This document shows, one piece after another, positions 35,129 through 47,064 of a stretch of 64,000 nucleotides of DNA. Where the stretch lies: contig KL647295.1 in assembly GCA_000727475.1 (NCBI GenBank), positions 1,512,843-1,576,842 of the forward strand, given 5' to 3'. Made by a program: the position numbers and the translations under genes. The notes below the pieces were generated by a model, which did not search any database, was not told where the DNA came from, and saw only the letters and a program-made list of their open reading frames with translations. The DNA comes from Sarcocystis neurona (Eukaryota > Apicomplexa > Conoidasida > Eucoccidiorida > Sarcocystidae). The number at the start of each line of letters is the position of its first letter. Within the stretch, counting starts at the first letter, position 1.

Positions 35129-38100
35129 GTACGCAATGTACTGCAGACTGGTTCAGCGTGGTAGAAATGAGTATAGAGGTATGGGTCCTTGGACGAAAAA
35201 CTTACGGTCCAAGGGAACAGACGCAAGACCTCGGACTCGAATACAATCATGTTCACATGTACCAACGACAGTCACGGCGTTTCGGCGATGTGTGCATAGA
35301 AGAGGAACTGTAGATGAAGCGTGGAGATGCACACGCTACGTCGATGCGAATCTCAAGACATTTTCTTATGTTTATATATACCAATGTATAGTTACAGCCG
35401 GGGCGCATGCAACTGGGAAAAGCTAAGGTAAAAAGTGGGCGACACTGCTAGAACGTCCAACGTCCACTACGTAAATGTGCACGTTCGTGTATATTTCCCT
35501 TAAGATGAAACGGGGAGTAACAGACATCAGCGACGCGTAAGAGGGGCCGCAGTCTCGTACAGAAACAATTCAGTAGGCTTCATTGGGCGGGGACGTTTCG
35601 AATGGATTGTGAAGAGAGATGTACACGTACGCTGAAAGGAAGGGGATGTGCTCGGACGCTCAAGCGCGCCAAGCGACCAGTGTGTGTGCATATATAAGCA
35701 CACGTGAATATATTATTATTATGCAAGCATGGAGAGCCACTCGTGTCTGCACGGAGGCAGCTAGTCTCCGATGGACGTACACGTAACTTTGTGTACGACT
35801 ACTGGGTAGTAAGGGAAAACACTTCTGTAAGTGTGTCCAACAATATAAGTAAAAAAACAGGAGGTGCTTACACATATGTTTGCGTGTGTGTGTGCGTATA
35901 CGTGAACAGATAAAGCGCGAAACTGCGTGATAGAACACCGCTGCATGTGGTCATGTTTGCGTGGCGGGGCTACGCCCCTATATATATTCGTGTATACAGG
36001 TAAAAGCAAGTACGCAATTTGAGGACAACAGGTGGCTTTGTATTGTATATTCGTCGAAGTTGTTTGTATAGGTGTATAGGCCTGTGAAGCTCATCGGTAC
36101 CCTGAAAGTATAGGTGCTCCAGCTCATACATGTATATATATAAATATAGTTCTCGATATAGTTTGTACAAGTATACATGTGGACACAAGCGATGCAGCGT
36201 GTCGGCGTTATAATATGTGTGTAGTTATTTAGCCTATTTGTGCCTAGTTTGCCGGTGGTCCTCGACGGGGGCAGGCAGACTGGCGGCCCTGTCAGCGTCG
36301 GTACGGCGGATACTTTGTCATTGTTGCTTTCCTTGAGATGTAAGAGAAAGGCCGCACGCGTACTTGTGTGTCATATATAGTACCTCCCTTCACACGCATA
36401 GGTATCGCCCATAACAGAATGCCAACGTAGATACTACGCTTCCCCAGAACACAATATGGAGTGACGGAGGGGCGCGCAGGTAAAAAAGTCCGCACTGTGG
36501 GCACATGAAGTATACGTGGGACGCGCCGTCTGGGTATGTAGAAGGACTGATGCAGAGATTCGACGCAGACGTGTCTACTTCTAGCGCGCCAGAAAGTACT
36601 CTGTAGATGCTTCTGTATGTGGCCTCGTGCAGGGTGGGAAAGCATCTCAAGCTGACACCATTCTCGAACAATATTAGATAGGTGGGAGCATCAAATCGTA
36701 CATGGAGTGTGAAGGCGCAGACTGAAAGCAAGACGATTGTGTAGCGTGAATTTCAACACCTACGTGTCAAGGGAATGGTAGAAACTGTGCTTCTTCTGAA
36801 GCTGTCGTGTTCGCTACACTTGCAGATAAACTCGACCCGAAGCTATTTTCTTCTTTGGCAATGTTTACGTTGCAGGGTGGGTAGAGAAGAGCTCGAGTCT
36901 GCGCCTGATCCGTCTTGTCCTGCGAGAGTCACTGATCCATGACACATCCACATACGCACCTTACGTTTATAGCACTGTCAGTGAAAATACATACGTAGGT
37001 ACAAGCACACTTCCTCAATACGTGGTGTACGAACGTAGGAGGTGATAAACCTGTATTACCTGCGTTCCGCTTGCGTCGAACTATACAGAAGGCTCTGTAT
37101 ATACAGCAGGGGGAGCCTCCTACGTATATATTGATTTCTGCACCAGTTCACGCCCTTCCGTGACTAACCCCGTGGAAGCATGCGTTTCTGCGTTGAACTC
37201 TCCTCTCTGCTGGATTCTCCTAACATTGTATTACCACAGGTCCGTGTATAGTCCTTCAAACAAAGGTCGATAACATTGCAGGCTTGTGCAATCTGCGTTT
37301 CCAAGACGGGCAGCGTCCCTCCAGTGTGAAATGAAGCGGGCACAACAAGAAGCGCGTATTTGACAGCAAACGCGGCTGCCAGTTTTTCCCTTTTCGGCCT
37401 TTGGGGTCCTTCGTCAACTCTTTTTGCCCGTCTTATCCCTTCCATGTCTCACGAGTATCCTACGCTCTCCCCCTTGTGTCTCGCTCTGCTGCCTCCTTTC
37501 CTTTGATTTAACTCTTTCTATCTTTGTTGGCTCACCACATAAATTCGTGCACGTTCTCTGTTCGATTGCAGCCCTTACTTACGAGGAGAGAACGATGGTT
37601 TGCGTTCCCGACAATTGCTATCTACCCATCATCCGGTGTGCTGCTCCTCTCCGGAAAATGCACAGCTGCCATTTTAACTCCGTTGCTGTACAACCACCCG
37701 CACCCTGTGCCCTAAATGAGGAGCTGCCGTCACGAGGGCTTCATATGAGTAGGGGTACGCATATGAGTAGGCGTACGCGTGTATTGCTAGGTGTGGCAGA
37801 TGGTGCACATGTCAATCAGGTTTTGCTTAGTTTTGCAGCTGTTGGTTCCGCCCCTACTGCGTCCGCTCGTTTTGCGGGTACTTTCTGCCTTTTCATGTAA
37901 GGACGACTGTTGCTTTTCATGCCAAGTCTCTTGATTAAGGCTCGTTCTCTGCTCTGCTGCTGCGAGTGCTTGGCTGCAGCGACTCTGCTGCTTCTTGAGC
38001 GTTTGGCTGCAGCGACTTACTAAACCAATACCCCTTCCGCTTGGGTGACACTACTCTCCCTTCCGACCTACTACACCTCTTTCTCCTGCTTATGTCGCTG

Positions 38101-41100
38101 CTGCTGACGTTTTCTCGTCTCCTTACCTCTTTTTATTTTGCTCGTCCGTTTTTCGTTTCGGGTAGGTGCGCCTCTCGCGCTGCTCCAGATTGAAATTGAT
38201 GACTACTGCACCAAGCGCTTTCAGGCGTTGTGTGCTTCGCGAGGCGGTCGCTTCTGCACTACTTCGCCTATCGTAGGGAGATATGGGCCGGGAGGAGCGA
38301 ACGATGCAGGAGGGTGGCGGTGCTATAACAAAGACGAAATGAGTATGGACTCGCGATCTGTGGGCTGCGTAGATCAGTGTGGCAGTCTAATGCGTTGCCT
38401 GGGAGCTGCAGGTCCGAACACAACTTCTGTCGCTGTGCCAGAGCTTGACGAGTGGGTGCTCCAGCGCAAGTGGCAGCACTGCAGCGCTTACCAGCAGGCT
38501 GCTGATGCTCTGTGCAACTTCAAAACAAGTGGTGACCTTGCAAGATATGATCTGCTACGAAAGAGGTGGATGTGCCTTGATCTGGTAAGACAGGCGAGAG
38601 CCAAAGCCTTTCCTGAGGAGGAGTAGGGCAGAATCGAAGGGGTAGGGGGTGTCGGAGAGGAAAAGCAGACCGTGCACAAACTGCACGCGCAGAGAAAGAA
38701 AGCGACCCAGCAAAAAGAGCACCATGTGTAGAGGGATTCGCAGCATGGCGAGACTTCTTGCAGAAGAAAGACAAAGGACGCCGTAGGCAGCAGTGCGAAA
38801 ACAGCACTCCAGGCAGCAAAATGGCCAGCACCTGCGACAGCTGCAGCGCAGGCAGATGCAGTTACAGACAGGGCAGCGGGACCCGTAGCGCCACGAGATA
38901 CAGAAGGCGCAGCAGAAAATCACAGGGGCCAGGAAGCGGAGCGTTGCACAGTGAGACACATAAGATGCATAAGGTAGACGCAGGTCGAATGACTCTAACC
39001 TTCTGGACTGTCTTCCCAGCTTACACAACTTAAAGCTGCAACAGCAGAATAGCGTAATTTACTAGAACACGCGCGTTGACACAGACGCACGCGCACCGGG
39101 TGATACACGGATACACATCGCAGCACCAGTACCCGAAGTGATAAACGTGTCTCGACGTTTTGAAAAGAAAAGCGCACACGTAGCCGTTGCGTGCGCGGGC
39201 AGCTCCACGCATCAGTTTTCAACAACAGGTTCCCCCTGGCACCTCAGAACAGCAGCTAAAGCAAGACCTAATCTCCAGCAAAGCAAATTGTCGGGAGCCA
39301 GTTACAACGGTAGCGGGATGCTGTGGCAATGTGGCTGTTAACAATTGCTTAGATCCTATGTAGCAGCGCGTCTGTTTTTGCACTTGCTATCCACGTAGGT
39401 ATAAAATCGTGACAATATATAGCTCGGAGAGCGAAGATAGAGAGTGCTACTGCGACGCTGGAAACTGTGAGATTTGAAAGGAGGTGTGCCTGCTGCCACG
39501 CCCCAACAGCTACTCATATGTCTTCGTGTGTACGTGGGAATACGTTTGTGTATTTGTTAGTGGTGGACGCCATTGCCGCATGATGTGGTGGAGGCTAACA
39601 GTACAATGAGTGTAAGACAGTGAGAGGACTTCACACAGGCTTGTGGCTTGGTTTACTGCAGACAAAAACAAGGGTAAGAGTTTCGTCATGCCGTCTCTTT
39701 CCGGGGTTGTAATTAGCATAATTCGAAATAGGTGGGAAACAGAAAGATTCCCTCCTCTCTACGTGTTGATCAACACTAGGCGCCCTCAGTGCAGTGACTG
39801 AACACGAGCTCATTAAATATGAAAAAAACGTAAGCAACAGTAGTCTCTTAGATATGGTGCATGAACCGATGTGCCGCGTGGGTACACACGTACATACGTA
39901 TACGTATAGCTAGTTATTATTACGGGTTGTAATCTGGATTGTCCCTTGTGTATTTTCGGCGAAGGCGTCTGGTGAACGCATAGAGGTAGACAATCCAGTA
40001 CTTCGTCTGCCACTACTTGCGCGTATGCTGTACCTGAATGTAGGAATGTTGCGGAATTCTGCGCGTTCGCAGCTTATTCTTGCGCCACTAAAACCATGCA
40101 CGTCTGCAACTCCGTCTCGCTCTGCTTTTCGGATGACGAAGAAGCTGACCCTCCTGGAGGTTGCACTACTGGGTCGCTGTGTCTCTGTGTGCCTGTCTCT
40201 TCAAAAACACATATACACCTGTGTATGAGTACGTGTAGTCCTCCGCTTTCACCTACGTGAATGTAGTGTATCACCACATTTATGCCGTGCATGCTGCCTG
40301 CAGGACGATATTGCATTCGAAGGCCGCAGCTACTGCGTAGACAACTGCGGAGGCCCCGTTCCGTGCGTCGGAGGCCTTGTATCTGGTGCGTTCTGGCGGC
40401 CTGAGGGCCTGCAGGAGTAGTAGTAGAAGCATTCCGAGGTTTAGCACTAGCAGCAGCAGTAGGTGTAAAAGAGTAGCACGAGCAGCAAAAACGGGAGCGT
40501 GTTCAACGCTACACGCCGTTTGGATCTACTGCGGTGGTGGCCACTATCATCCGGTGAAGAAGCTGCAGAGCTAGTCCATTCGTAGTACTTTGTGCCCCGC
40601 ATTGAGCTCAGGATCAAAAGTGAGCAGTCGCCTGCTAAGGAATTTTTTAGCCTGCACTAAGATAGGGCATGTGCAGACTTCAACATAGGGCTGTACGCTG
40701 GACCCCTGCACAACCATTGACCATGCAAATCTGTAGTCACCAAGCTACTTGCATACCCCTACATATATATACACTTCGAATTTCGTTGAAAGTGCGTGTC
40801 CCTAGAAATGCGTTCATGTGTTTAGGCACGGTTGTGCGAGCGTGCAGCTCACTCAGATTCTATCTGTTCTTCAAAACAAATCGTATCTCTTCTATTCATT
40901 ATCTGTGTAGTGCGCTCCGATTAAGGACGGTGCGTATCGTGCGGTACAGCTTGTACTCGAGGGACCACCGGAGGCACTTGTGCACGCGAACCTTCCGTAG
41001 GCTCATTTGGAGACGGCTGCGTATCCCTCTGTCTTTGTGGTTGCGGCCTAGCTGTATCACTGCCTGGACTTCTCCTCTTGTAGTTTCCCAGCTGTTGTCT

Positions 41101-44100
41101 CCCTCTCCCTTCTCTCCAGCTATTCCTACGCTGCTTTTCCTCCGTATCTCCTTCCTTTCCCTCTTGTCACCTTGCGCCTGCAATGTTTTTTTCAGCTGGC
41201 CGTGTGCTGCACGCCCCTGTGCACTTGCTTCATGCTTCTGCGTGCTGCCTCTTACAGGTTTAGTTCCAAAATTCACCGTGCACATAGTGCAGCACCCAGA
41301 TATGGAGAGAGCCTTTGAAGCCATACAACCGTGCCCGGACCTGAATGACGTGTGTATTGCAACAGTGCTGAACCCGCCTCGTTGTGTGAAGCAAAGCTCA
41401 ACGATTCTGATCCAGCGGTTGTCAGCACAGCAGGAGCGACTAGACGACGAATGCCAGCAGGACAGGGACGACGCATGCAGACGCAAAATCCTGCAGGAGG
41501 AGTGTTTCCGCTTGTGGCTGGCTCGCTTCGACGTCGGGCCAAAAGGCGAACCCCGGGCTTGGCGCTGCTACCCTGAATCTGTACTCGATTTCACGCAGAC
41601 CTCCCGCTGCACTGACGGATGCGGGAACCTAGTGCACTGCAGGGGAGGTCCCACGACTCCCACACCTCTAGCTATCGATGCTCCTAGGGCAAAGGAAATC
41701 ATGGCCGACCCCAGTTACTGCTCAGCGTACCAGCACGCCGGCAACAACTTCTGCAAACGCAAGTATGGTGCTGGGTTTGTCGCCAGACAACACTGCAAAA
41801 CATTCAAGTGGCAATGTCTGAACAAGGTAAGAGAGCGAGTGCTACGACTGCAAGACGAAGAGAGGGGCGAGGACAGAAGACACTTGTAGACCTGGACAAG
41901 GAGTCGGTTTCCTGCATAGGTCTGTCCGTCTCTAAAGCTGGTGCACGCAAGACAAACAAACGAGTATGTATACGGAGCAATTGACTCACTTTGCCTGATC
42001 ATAAGAGGTGAAGCGAGTAAGGAAGAGAGAAGGGACGGACCAGAGAGGAAAACAGTGATAGAATGAAAGGTAGAAAGAAGAAAATGGGGAGAGCTGACGG
42101 GGAGAAACGCAGGGTATTGTTAATTAGAGAAGACGCTAGCCAAGACGGCGAAGGGAGATGAAATCGACGGAGGAAGGTGAAGAGAAGAAGAAAGCGGAAG
42201 CTAAATACAGAGGGGCACAGAAAGCAGGGGCAGCAGAGCGAGAAAGCGGATTAGCGGTGGGGAAGCAGGCGGAGGAATGGAAGTGGAACAAGAAAACACG
42301 AGAGGGAAGGTGGACAAGAAAGTTGAGACACCCGCTGGAACAACACGGTTGAGAGAGGAAATGGTAAGCGCGGGAAAGCTCAGAATGAAGAGGAAGAAAA
42401 GGAGGGGAGAAGAAGACTGGAGAAGAGAAAGGCGGCACAAAAAACGAATAGAGCGAGGAGCCAGGAGGAAAGCAAAATCAAAAGAAGCTAGCGTAAGGGG
42501 GAGAACGGAGAAGGGGAGAAGGCAGCGTGACTGCCCAGAGGAGTGAGAACAGAGCTGGAAGAACACGCAGAGACGAGTGTGTCGAAGTGAGAAGTGCAGT
42601 GGAATAGGACAGGCAGAGTCGCGGATCTAAGAACGCCTAAAAGTTTGATAAAGAAAGGTCGCTACCCAACTGCACAGATGCGGCGTGCTAATGTAGGCGA
42701 AAAATCCCTGTGATTCGTCTGAACTGCGTGTCAGGACCGGTGCGTGTACGTAGGATAGCGCACGAGATGGGGATGTAGGCTTGCAGGAGTAAACGGTGCA
42801 TGCTTCACAAGTGTGCCGATCTTTACGCAAGGCTCGCCGCATAGGCAGGCTTTCAGACGAGGGTAGCGACAAGCAGTCGGGAAGCGGGTTTAACTACATG
42901 CACGAAGTCAACGTGTGGAGGATATCAAAGGCAAGTATGCGCCCTGAATATTGCGTGGAACGCACTATGGCAAACAGGAAAATGCGTTGAGGTCATCTCG
43001 CAGCCTGATCTTGCTGCTGTTGCTGCTGCTGCAGGACCGTCTGCCGTCGCTGGGATGGACCGGCTGCATTGGGCACTGCGGAGAATTTACACCTTGTCCC
43101 GCCGGCGTGGACGAAAGTGAGGACACACGAGCAGGGCAGCGTGCATAAAAACATGGACACACACGTACACACACCAGAGTGTCGTTAATTTCATCTACGC
43201 GGGTGCACCCTGGTGCGTGTGAATGCAGACCCTGGTGGGCGCCGTATGGACATCGTATGCGTGGATATACTAGTGTACGGTGTGTGTAAGTAGGTGCACA
43301 CAAGTATATATACACGGATGCGCCTACGCAAACTCGGAGACTCTTAATTGAAGCTGCGCAGAGCCTCACGTGTATTTAAGAAAAGAAATGAAGCAGACAT
43401 CGAGGATAGAGACGCAAAGGCCTGCGAGGGGGACGGGCAGATTTGCAGCATGACGACGAGCAGCCTTGCGCAGTCGCACTATTCAGACGTACAGGCCCCC
43501 GACGCCTGCTGTGAGTGTGTGAGCGCGGCGCGAGGGTCACTTGAGGTGTATGTGGGGGCGCGCGTGCTTTAAAGAAAGCGCCGACGCATGCTGTGTACCG
43601 GATGAGAAAAAAGATCAGGTACTTGCAGATGAGTAGAATCCAAGATTACACCCAGCTACCGAGAGTATCATTTCTACACACGGACGCATGTTTGCAGAAG
43701 CAGCAGGCCAGTTCCCAGAAAAGAGCTGTGGGAGTAGGCGGCGGCACACACACAGATAAGAGAGTGTACTGGCGCACATGTCCAATAAGGAGATGCTGGG
43801 CAGCACTTTACAAAGTGCGCGACGCTGCATTGTACTCCCATTCTTAACGTAGACAGCAGCTGCACAGCGTTCAATCACGAAAGTATCCTTACATCGCTGT
43901 AGCAGAAAATCAAATGATGACCATTGTCGTTGATGCGCGTCAGTCAGCAAATCACACCTACTTTGCTGCATCAGAAATCCAAATGTTGGCCAATGTCGTT
44001 TCGTCTGCTGACGTAGTGTCACCGCTCCTCTTCGCCAGTGCTGCGCCTGTTCTGAGGACGTGTTCATCTCGGGTGTCTGCTGGTGCCTTGCAGCTGTGGA

Positions 44101-44243
44101 GATCCCCAATGTAGACGACCAAGAACTGGTTCGTGCCATCACGTCCGTACCGGACCCCTGCCCACCGGGAGAGAAATGCGAGCCGACCAAGCAGGCGCCT
44201 CCTTTCTGTTCGGTGTCCCGTCCTAGGCCCACTAACCTGTCCG
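33973..44243 (+). CDS. Gene B: secreted cysteine-rich modular protein, paralogue of gene A (3' end not resolved)
   Basis: Joined exons: 33973-35128, 38166-38584, 40304-40385, 41258-41826, 43035-43116, 44094-44243. Phases are 1,0,1,0,1,1, identical to gene A at every junction, giving about 819 residues before the unresolved end. The architecture is a signal peptide, a long Pro/Ala/Ser-rich spacer, then two complete cysteine modules and the start of a third. Function is unknown. Likely secreted. Introns are about 3.0, 1.7, 0.9, 1.2 and 1.0 kb. It is transcribed away from gene A, with 8.0 kb between the two ATGs. The conserved exon set against a different N-terminal spacer suggests duplication of the gene followed by free divergence or replacement of exon 1. 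Confidence 0.82.
35129..38165 (+). other. Gene B intron 1
   Basis: GTACGC donor to TTCGGGTAG acceptor, 3.0 kb. Two strong acceptors lie inside, TTACCACAG before 37241 and TTCGATTGCAG before 37573. Each opens a short phase-1 frame with cysteines (I-V-L-Q-T-K-V-D-N-I near 37250; V-C-V-P-D-N-C near 37600). Either could be a skipped or alternative exon, and neither aligns convincingly with the family. Confidence 0.6.
38166..38584 (+). CDS. Gene B exon 2: first cysteine module
   Basis: The acceptor TTTCGGGTAG (phase 1) lies behind a strong pyrimidine tract, and the donor is CTG|GTAAGA (phase 0). Ten cysteines follow the gene A exon 2 pattern: D-Y-C-T-K-R-F, A-L-C, F-C, W-R-C-Y, G-C-V-D-Q-C-G-S-L-M-R-C-L-G, H-C-S-A-Y-Q-Q-A, A-L-C-N-F-K and W-M-C-L-D at the 3' edge. 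A Gly-rich insertion before W-R-C-Y differs from gene A. Confidence 0.87.
38585..40303 (+). other. Gene B intron 2
   Basis: GTAAGA donor to CTGCAG acceptor, 1.7 kb. The first 400 bases are purine-rich. No exon seen. Confidence 0.7.
40304..40385 (+). CDS. Gene B exon 3: 82-nt cysteine micro-exon
   Basis: It lies between GCTGCCTGCAG and TCTG|GTGCGT, entry phase 0 and exit phase 1. It encodes S-Y-C-V-D-N-C-G-G-P-V-P-C-V-G-G and ends in a split Gly codon completed by exon 4. Length, phase and cysteine positions equal gene A exon 3. Confidence 0.87.
40386..41257 (+). other. Gene B intron 3
   Basis: GTGCGT donor to CTTACAG acceptor, 0.87 kb. The last 240 bases are strongly pyrimidine-rich and create a spurious hydrophobic open frame. 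Confidence 0.75.
41258..41826 (+). CDS. Gene B exon 4: second cysteine module
   Basis: The acceptor is CCTCTTACAG (phase 1) and the donor AACAAG|GTAAGA (phase 0). It begins with V-H-I-V-Q, then P-C-x5-C-x9-C (A-T-V-L-N-P-P-R-C). The C-x7-C-x8-C segment, W-R-C-Y, R-C-T-D-G-C-G-N, H-C-R-G, Y-C-S-A-Y-Q-H-A-G-N, F-C-K and W-Q-C-L follow. It has 14 cysteines, one more than gene A exon 4 (an extra H-C-K near the end). It is the best-conserved exon of the pair, and roughly half of its aligned residues look identical by eye. Confidence 0.9.
41827..43034 (+). other. Gene B intron 4
   Basis: GTAAGA donor to CTGCAG acceptor, 1.2 kb. The first 730 bases are strikingly purine-rich (GA). The end is a CTG/TTG tract. 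Confidence 0.75.
43035..43116 (+). CDS. Gene B exon 5: 82-nt cysteine micro-exon
   Basis: The acceptor lies at the end of a CTG/TTG-rich tract (GCTGCTGCAG) in phase 0, and the donor is GAAA|GTGAGG in phase 1. It encodes L-G-W-T-G-C-I-G-H-C-G-E-F-T-P-C. The counterpart in gene A is 11731-11809. Confidence 0.82.
43117..44093 (+). other. Gene B intron 5
   Basis: GTGAGG donor to CTTGCAG acceptor, 0.98 kb. Nothing else recognised. Confidence 0.7.
44094..44243 (+). CDS. Gene B exon 6: P-C-x5-C-x9-C linker segment
   Basis: The acceptor is GGTGCCTTGCAG (phase 1). It encodes P-D-P-C-P-P-G-E-K-C and A-P-P-F-C, aligned with gene A exon 6. The donor CCG|GTGAAA would leave phase 1, and the frame stops at a TGA 14 bases beyond it, so splicing must occur near here if the protein continues. 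The alternative, that the protein ends at this TGA, would leave a half module. Confidence 0.7.
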
Positions 44244-45210
44244 GTGAAAACGAGTGAAAAGGGCACGGAGACACGCACGCGCCCAGCATACTGGTTCTGC
44301 AGACTTACAGCAGCATAGAGGCCGTGCGCGCGTGCAGTGGCTGCACGCATCCATAGTCGCATGCATATGTGCGACCTGCAGGGGAACGCGTATATGAAAC
44401 ACGCCATCATCTGCAAATTTGCTGTATACTCAAATCTTGTAGCATGCAAGGAGCTGCACACAAGCAGGCCACAACCATCTCGATACGCACATACACGCCC
44501 CTCGCGCATAACCATGGAAACGGCCGGGTCGCTTTTCACAACCCATGTGCAACGTGACCGCAACGACGCAGCGGAAAACTTGGCATTTGCATATGTAGCT
44601 CCTGCACGCGAAAAAAACGTGAGCGACGTACCCTCACTCTGGGGCACCGACTACACACACTGGACCCGCATAAGTCTTAACCTACGACAACGGAGAAACG
44701 CACGCCGAAGTTCAGCACAACGTGACTGCCAAGAAAGAAACTCGGATGTTGCATCCGCTGGGCGTCGAGGTGCACCTCCACATGGCCGTCCTCAAACAGC
44801 TGCGACCCGCATCTGCCTGCTTATTGCCTTTCAGACATCAAGCGAAACCTCTACACCTGTGAGCAGAAACACAGTTGCCCGCCACCTCCAGCAAAGCAAG
44901 TGGGAAACCCACCGGCAGTGTGAATTGAAAAAACACTTACCCGCAATCGCAACGACAAAAATAGCGGAGGTGGCAAGAATGGCGCTTCATCTGTTGAGGT
45001 GCCCGCCACAGTCTTCCCGTGTGTCTGCCTAGCAGGCTGTGTCGCGTTATTGAAGTGATGAAGTGTAGTGTGTGTGTTTGTGTGTGTGTGGTCTTGTCAA
45101 TGAGACAACGGTTGTGGATCCAACAGGATCCGAGCGTGTGGCGTCAGTCGAAATAAGAGGCGTGACGCAAAGCAGACGTAGGCGAGAGTCACATCAGTTT
45201 CCGGCAGCAG

Positions 45211-45329
45211 ACATCCGAGCGAATATCTTGCATTTAGTCGCACAAGAATGCAGCAACCAAGCAGGGAAGACCGCCTTGCTGGATGTGGCCTTGGAGCAAC
45301 CGCAGGATAACTACTTCTCGTGTAGCCTC
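45211..45329 (+). CDS. Possible gene B exon 7 (divergent)
   Basis: A candidate phase 1 to phase 0 exon lies between TTTCCGGCAGCAG and CCTC|GTAAAA. It encodes about 39 residues with Q-E-C-S-N-Q-A-G and a terminal Y-F-S-C-S-L. This loosely recalls the Y-C-S...A-G-N...W-Q-C-L end of exon 4. The phases fit, but the similarity is weak. Confidence 0.35.
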
Positions 45330-47064
45330 GTAAAAGCCAGAAGCTATCAGGAGCACACGTGAACGCGAACGGCTCTGGGAGAGAGAGTGGACAATTAAGC
45401 GGTCTGCCATGTGCGGCACAACCATCCTCCTGTCCCAGCCATCAGAGGACAAGGAGGCCTTTCAGCGTTGAGAAAGCAGGTCCCTGCTAGCAAGAGAAAG
45501 TTAGTGACCTACGTTAAAAAGGGAATCCGGACAGGACAATGATGCTGCAAAGGGATTTCTAGAGACCCTTGCACGGCCACCGGAGGCCCGTACGTGGGGA
45601 TGGCTAGAAAGATTTTTGAACGAAGTCGGGAAACGCGTACAACAAAGGAAACCTGCGTGCACGTGCTTCGCGCAGCAAGGCGCCCACCCTTGTTGCTAGG
45701 CGTGCCTTTCTGTACTCGCTTCAGGCATGGGCAGTGCACAATTGCATTTGGTTGGGGAAGCGTGCAGTGGCTGCTGCTGCTGCTGTGCTTTCTACTAAAG
45801 GAAAGACTGTGGACTGCACACCATTCTTAAACGAAAAGCTAGCTTCCCTGCTACGTTCTTCTGCTGACATCATACCAGAAAAGTGCTTGCTTGTTGTTCG
45901 CGTCCCGCACCAAATAATTAGGGGCAGCTCTCGCAAGTGCTGTGGCTGCCAGAAAAGTGATCACGTGTGCCTTCGTGTTTCCATGTACTCTCTGTACACC
46001 GACTCGGTTTGAGGTGCTACGCTGCTTAACACAGGTGTCCTTGTGTAGACGCGTGCGCTCTCCAGATCCCGACTTGACCTTGATGCCGTCGACCACGTAC
46101 TTCGTCCGCATACACACGACGCGCTCTGCCGTTGAAGGCTTAGCCGACTGAATGAACGAGAGCAGCTCGCGGTCCACACTTGTGGTTCGAGGTTGCGAAT
46201 GTGTAAGCTGCCTATCTGTTAATCGAGAAAGTGCTGTATCCCTGCATTTAGCACACCTGAGGTCGCTGCTGCTCACGAGTGCAGCCGGATTCTGAACAGA
46301 ATGCGAATTCAGAAACTGCCGAGTTCCTAATGCTGAATGGTGGGTTGCATTCCTGGACAAGGCGTGGACGCACTCTACGTCAGCTTCGGGGCGTGCACTG
46401 CTATTATGTGCATGCACTGGGTGTACGGGCACCCCCGCAGTTACTCTGTGTTCGACACCAGGAAGCCCGCTGTGGCGTACGATTTGCGACCGCCTTTATG
46501 CTTGACAGAGGGCTGCATGCAGTGCCGCTGTACAACGGACACAGGTGTTCCGTTGTCCTCAGAAGGCAAGCCGGAACACGGGACACTCCTGCACGCACGC
46601 ATGCGGGTCCTGTCGGAGGAAGGCACTGCGAGGCAAGAAACAAGACAGAACCTGAATGCCCACCAACTGACGGCACTCCGCCCTACGCGCAGCCTGTGAA
46701 GTGGGTATCAGTGGACGGCTGGCACGCACATGTATAGAGGATCGTTCAATTTCTTGCATCCGCACAAAAGCAATCCGCATGCAGAAACGACTCTATGCAT
46801 TTACAGGAACTAGTGCTGGTAGGTGCGTCTCTGCCCGCGCTGAAGGTGGGAAACGAGCGCCCACATGCGTCCGTACGCACGACTACTTTGATTCACTGTA
46901 TAACCCCCGACACACTGCACCTGCTAAGTCGGAATACAGCGGAATATGCCCCTTTGTGCACGAAAGGCTGTATCGTGTGCGTGCCGCGCGCTACTGTGTA
47001 CAGGGAGACCTAATTCGACTCAGCTAGTCACACGTATCTGCTGCCTGTTGACTGGGGAGCACAG

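Noticed and set aside
37164..37445. Minus-strand frame with several cysteines (A-C-N-V-I-D-L-C, T-R-T-C)
   Set aside because: Spacing only loosely resembles the family, it lies antisense to gene B intron 1, and the plus strand has a strong acceptor in the same place.
40669..41257. Long open frame upstream of gene B exon 4
   Set aside because: Same reason: an intron tract before CTTACAG. No similarity to gene A upstream of the acceptor.
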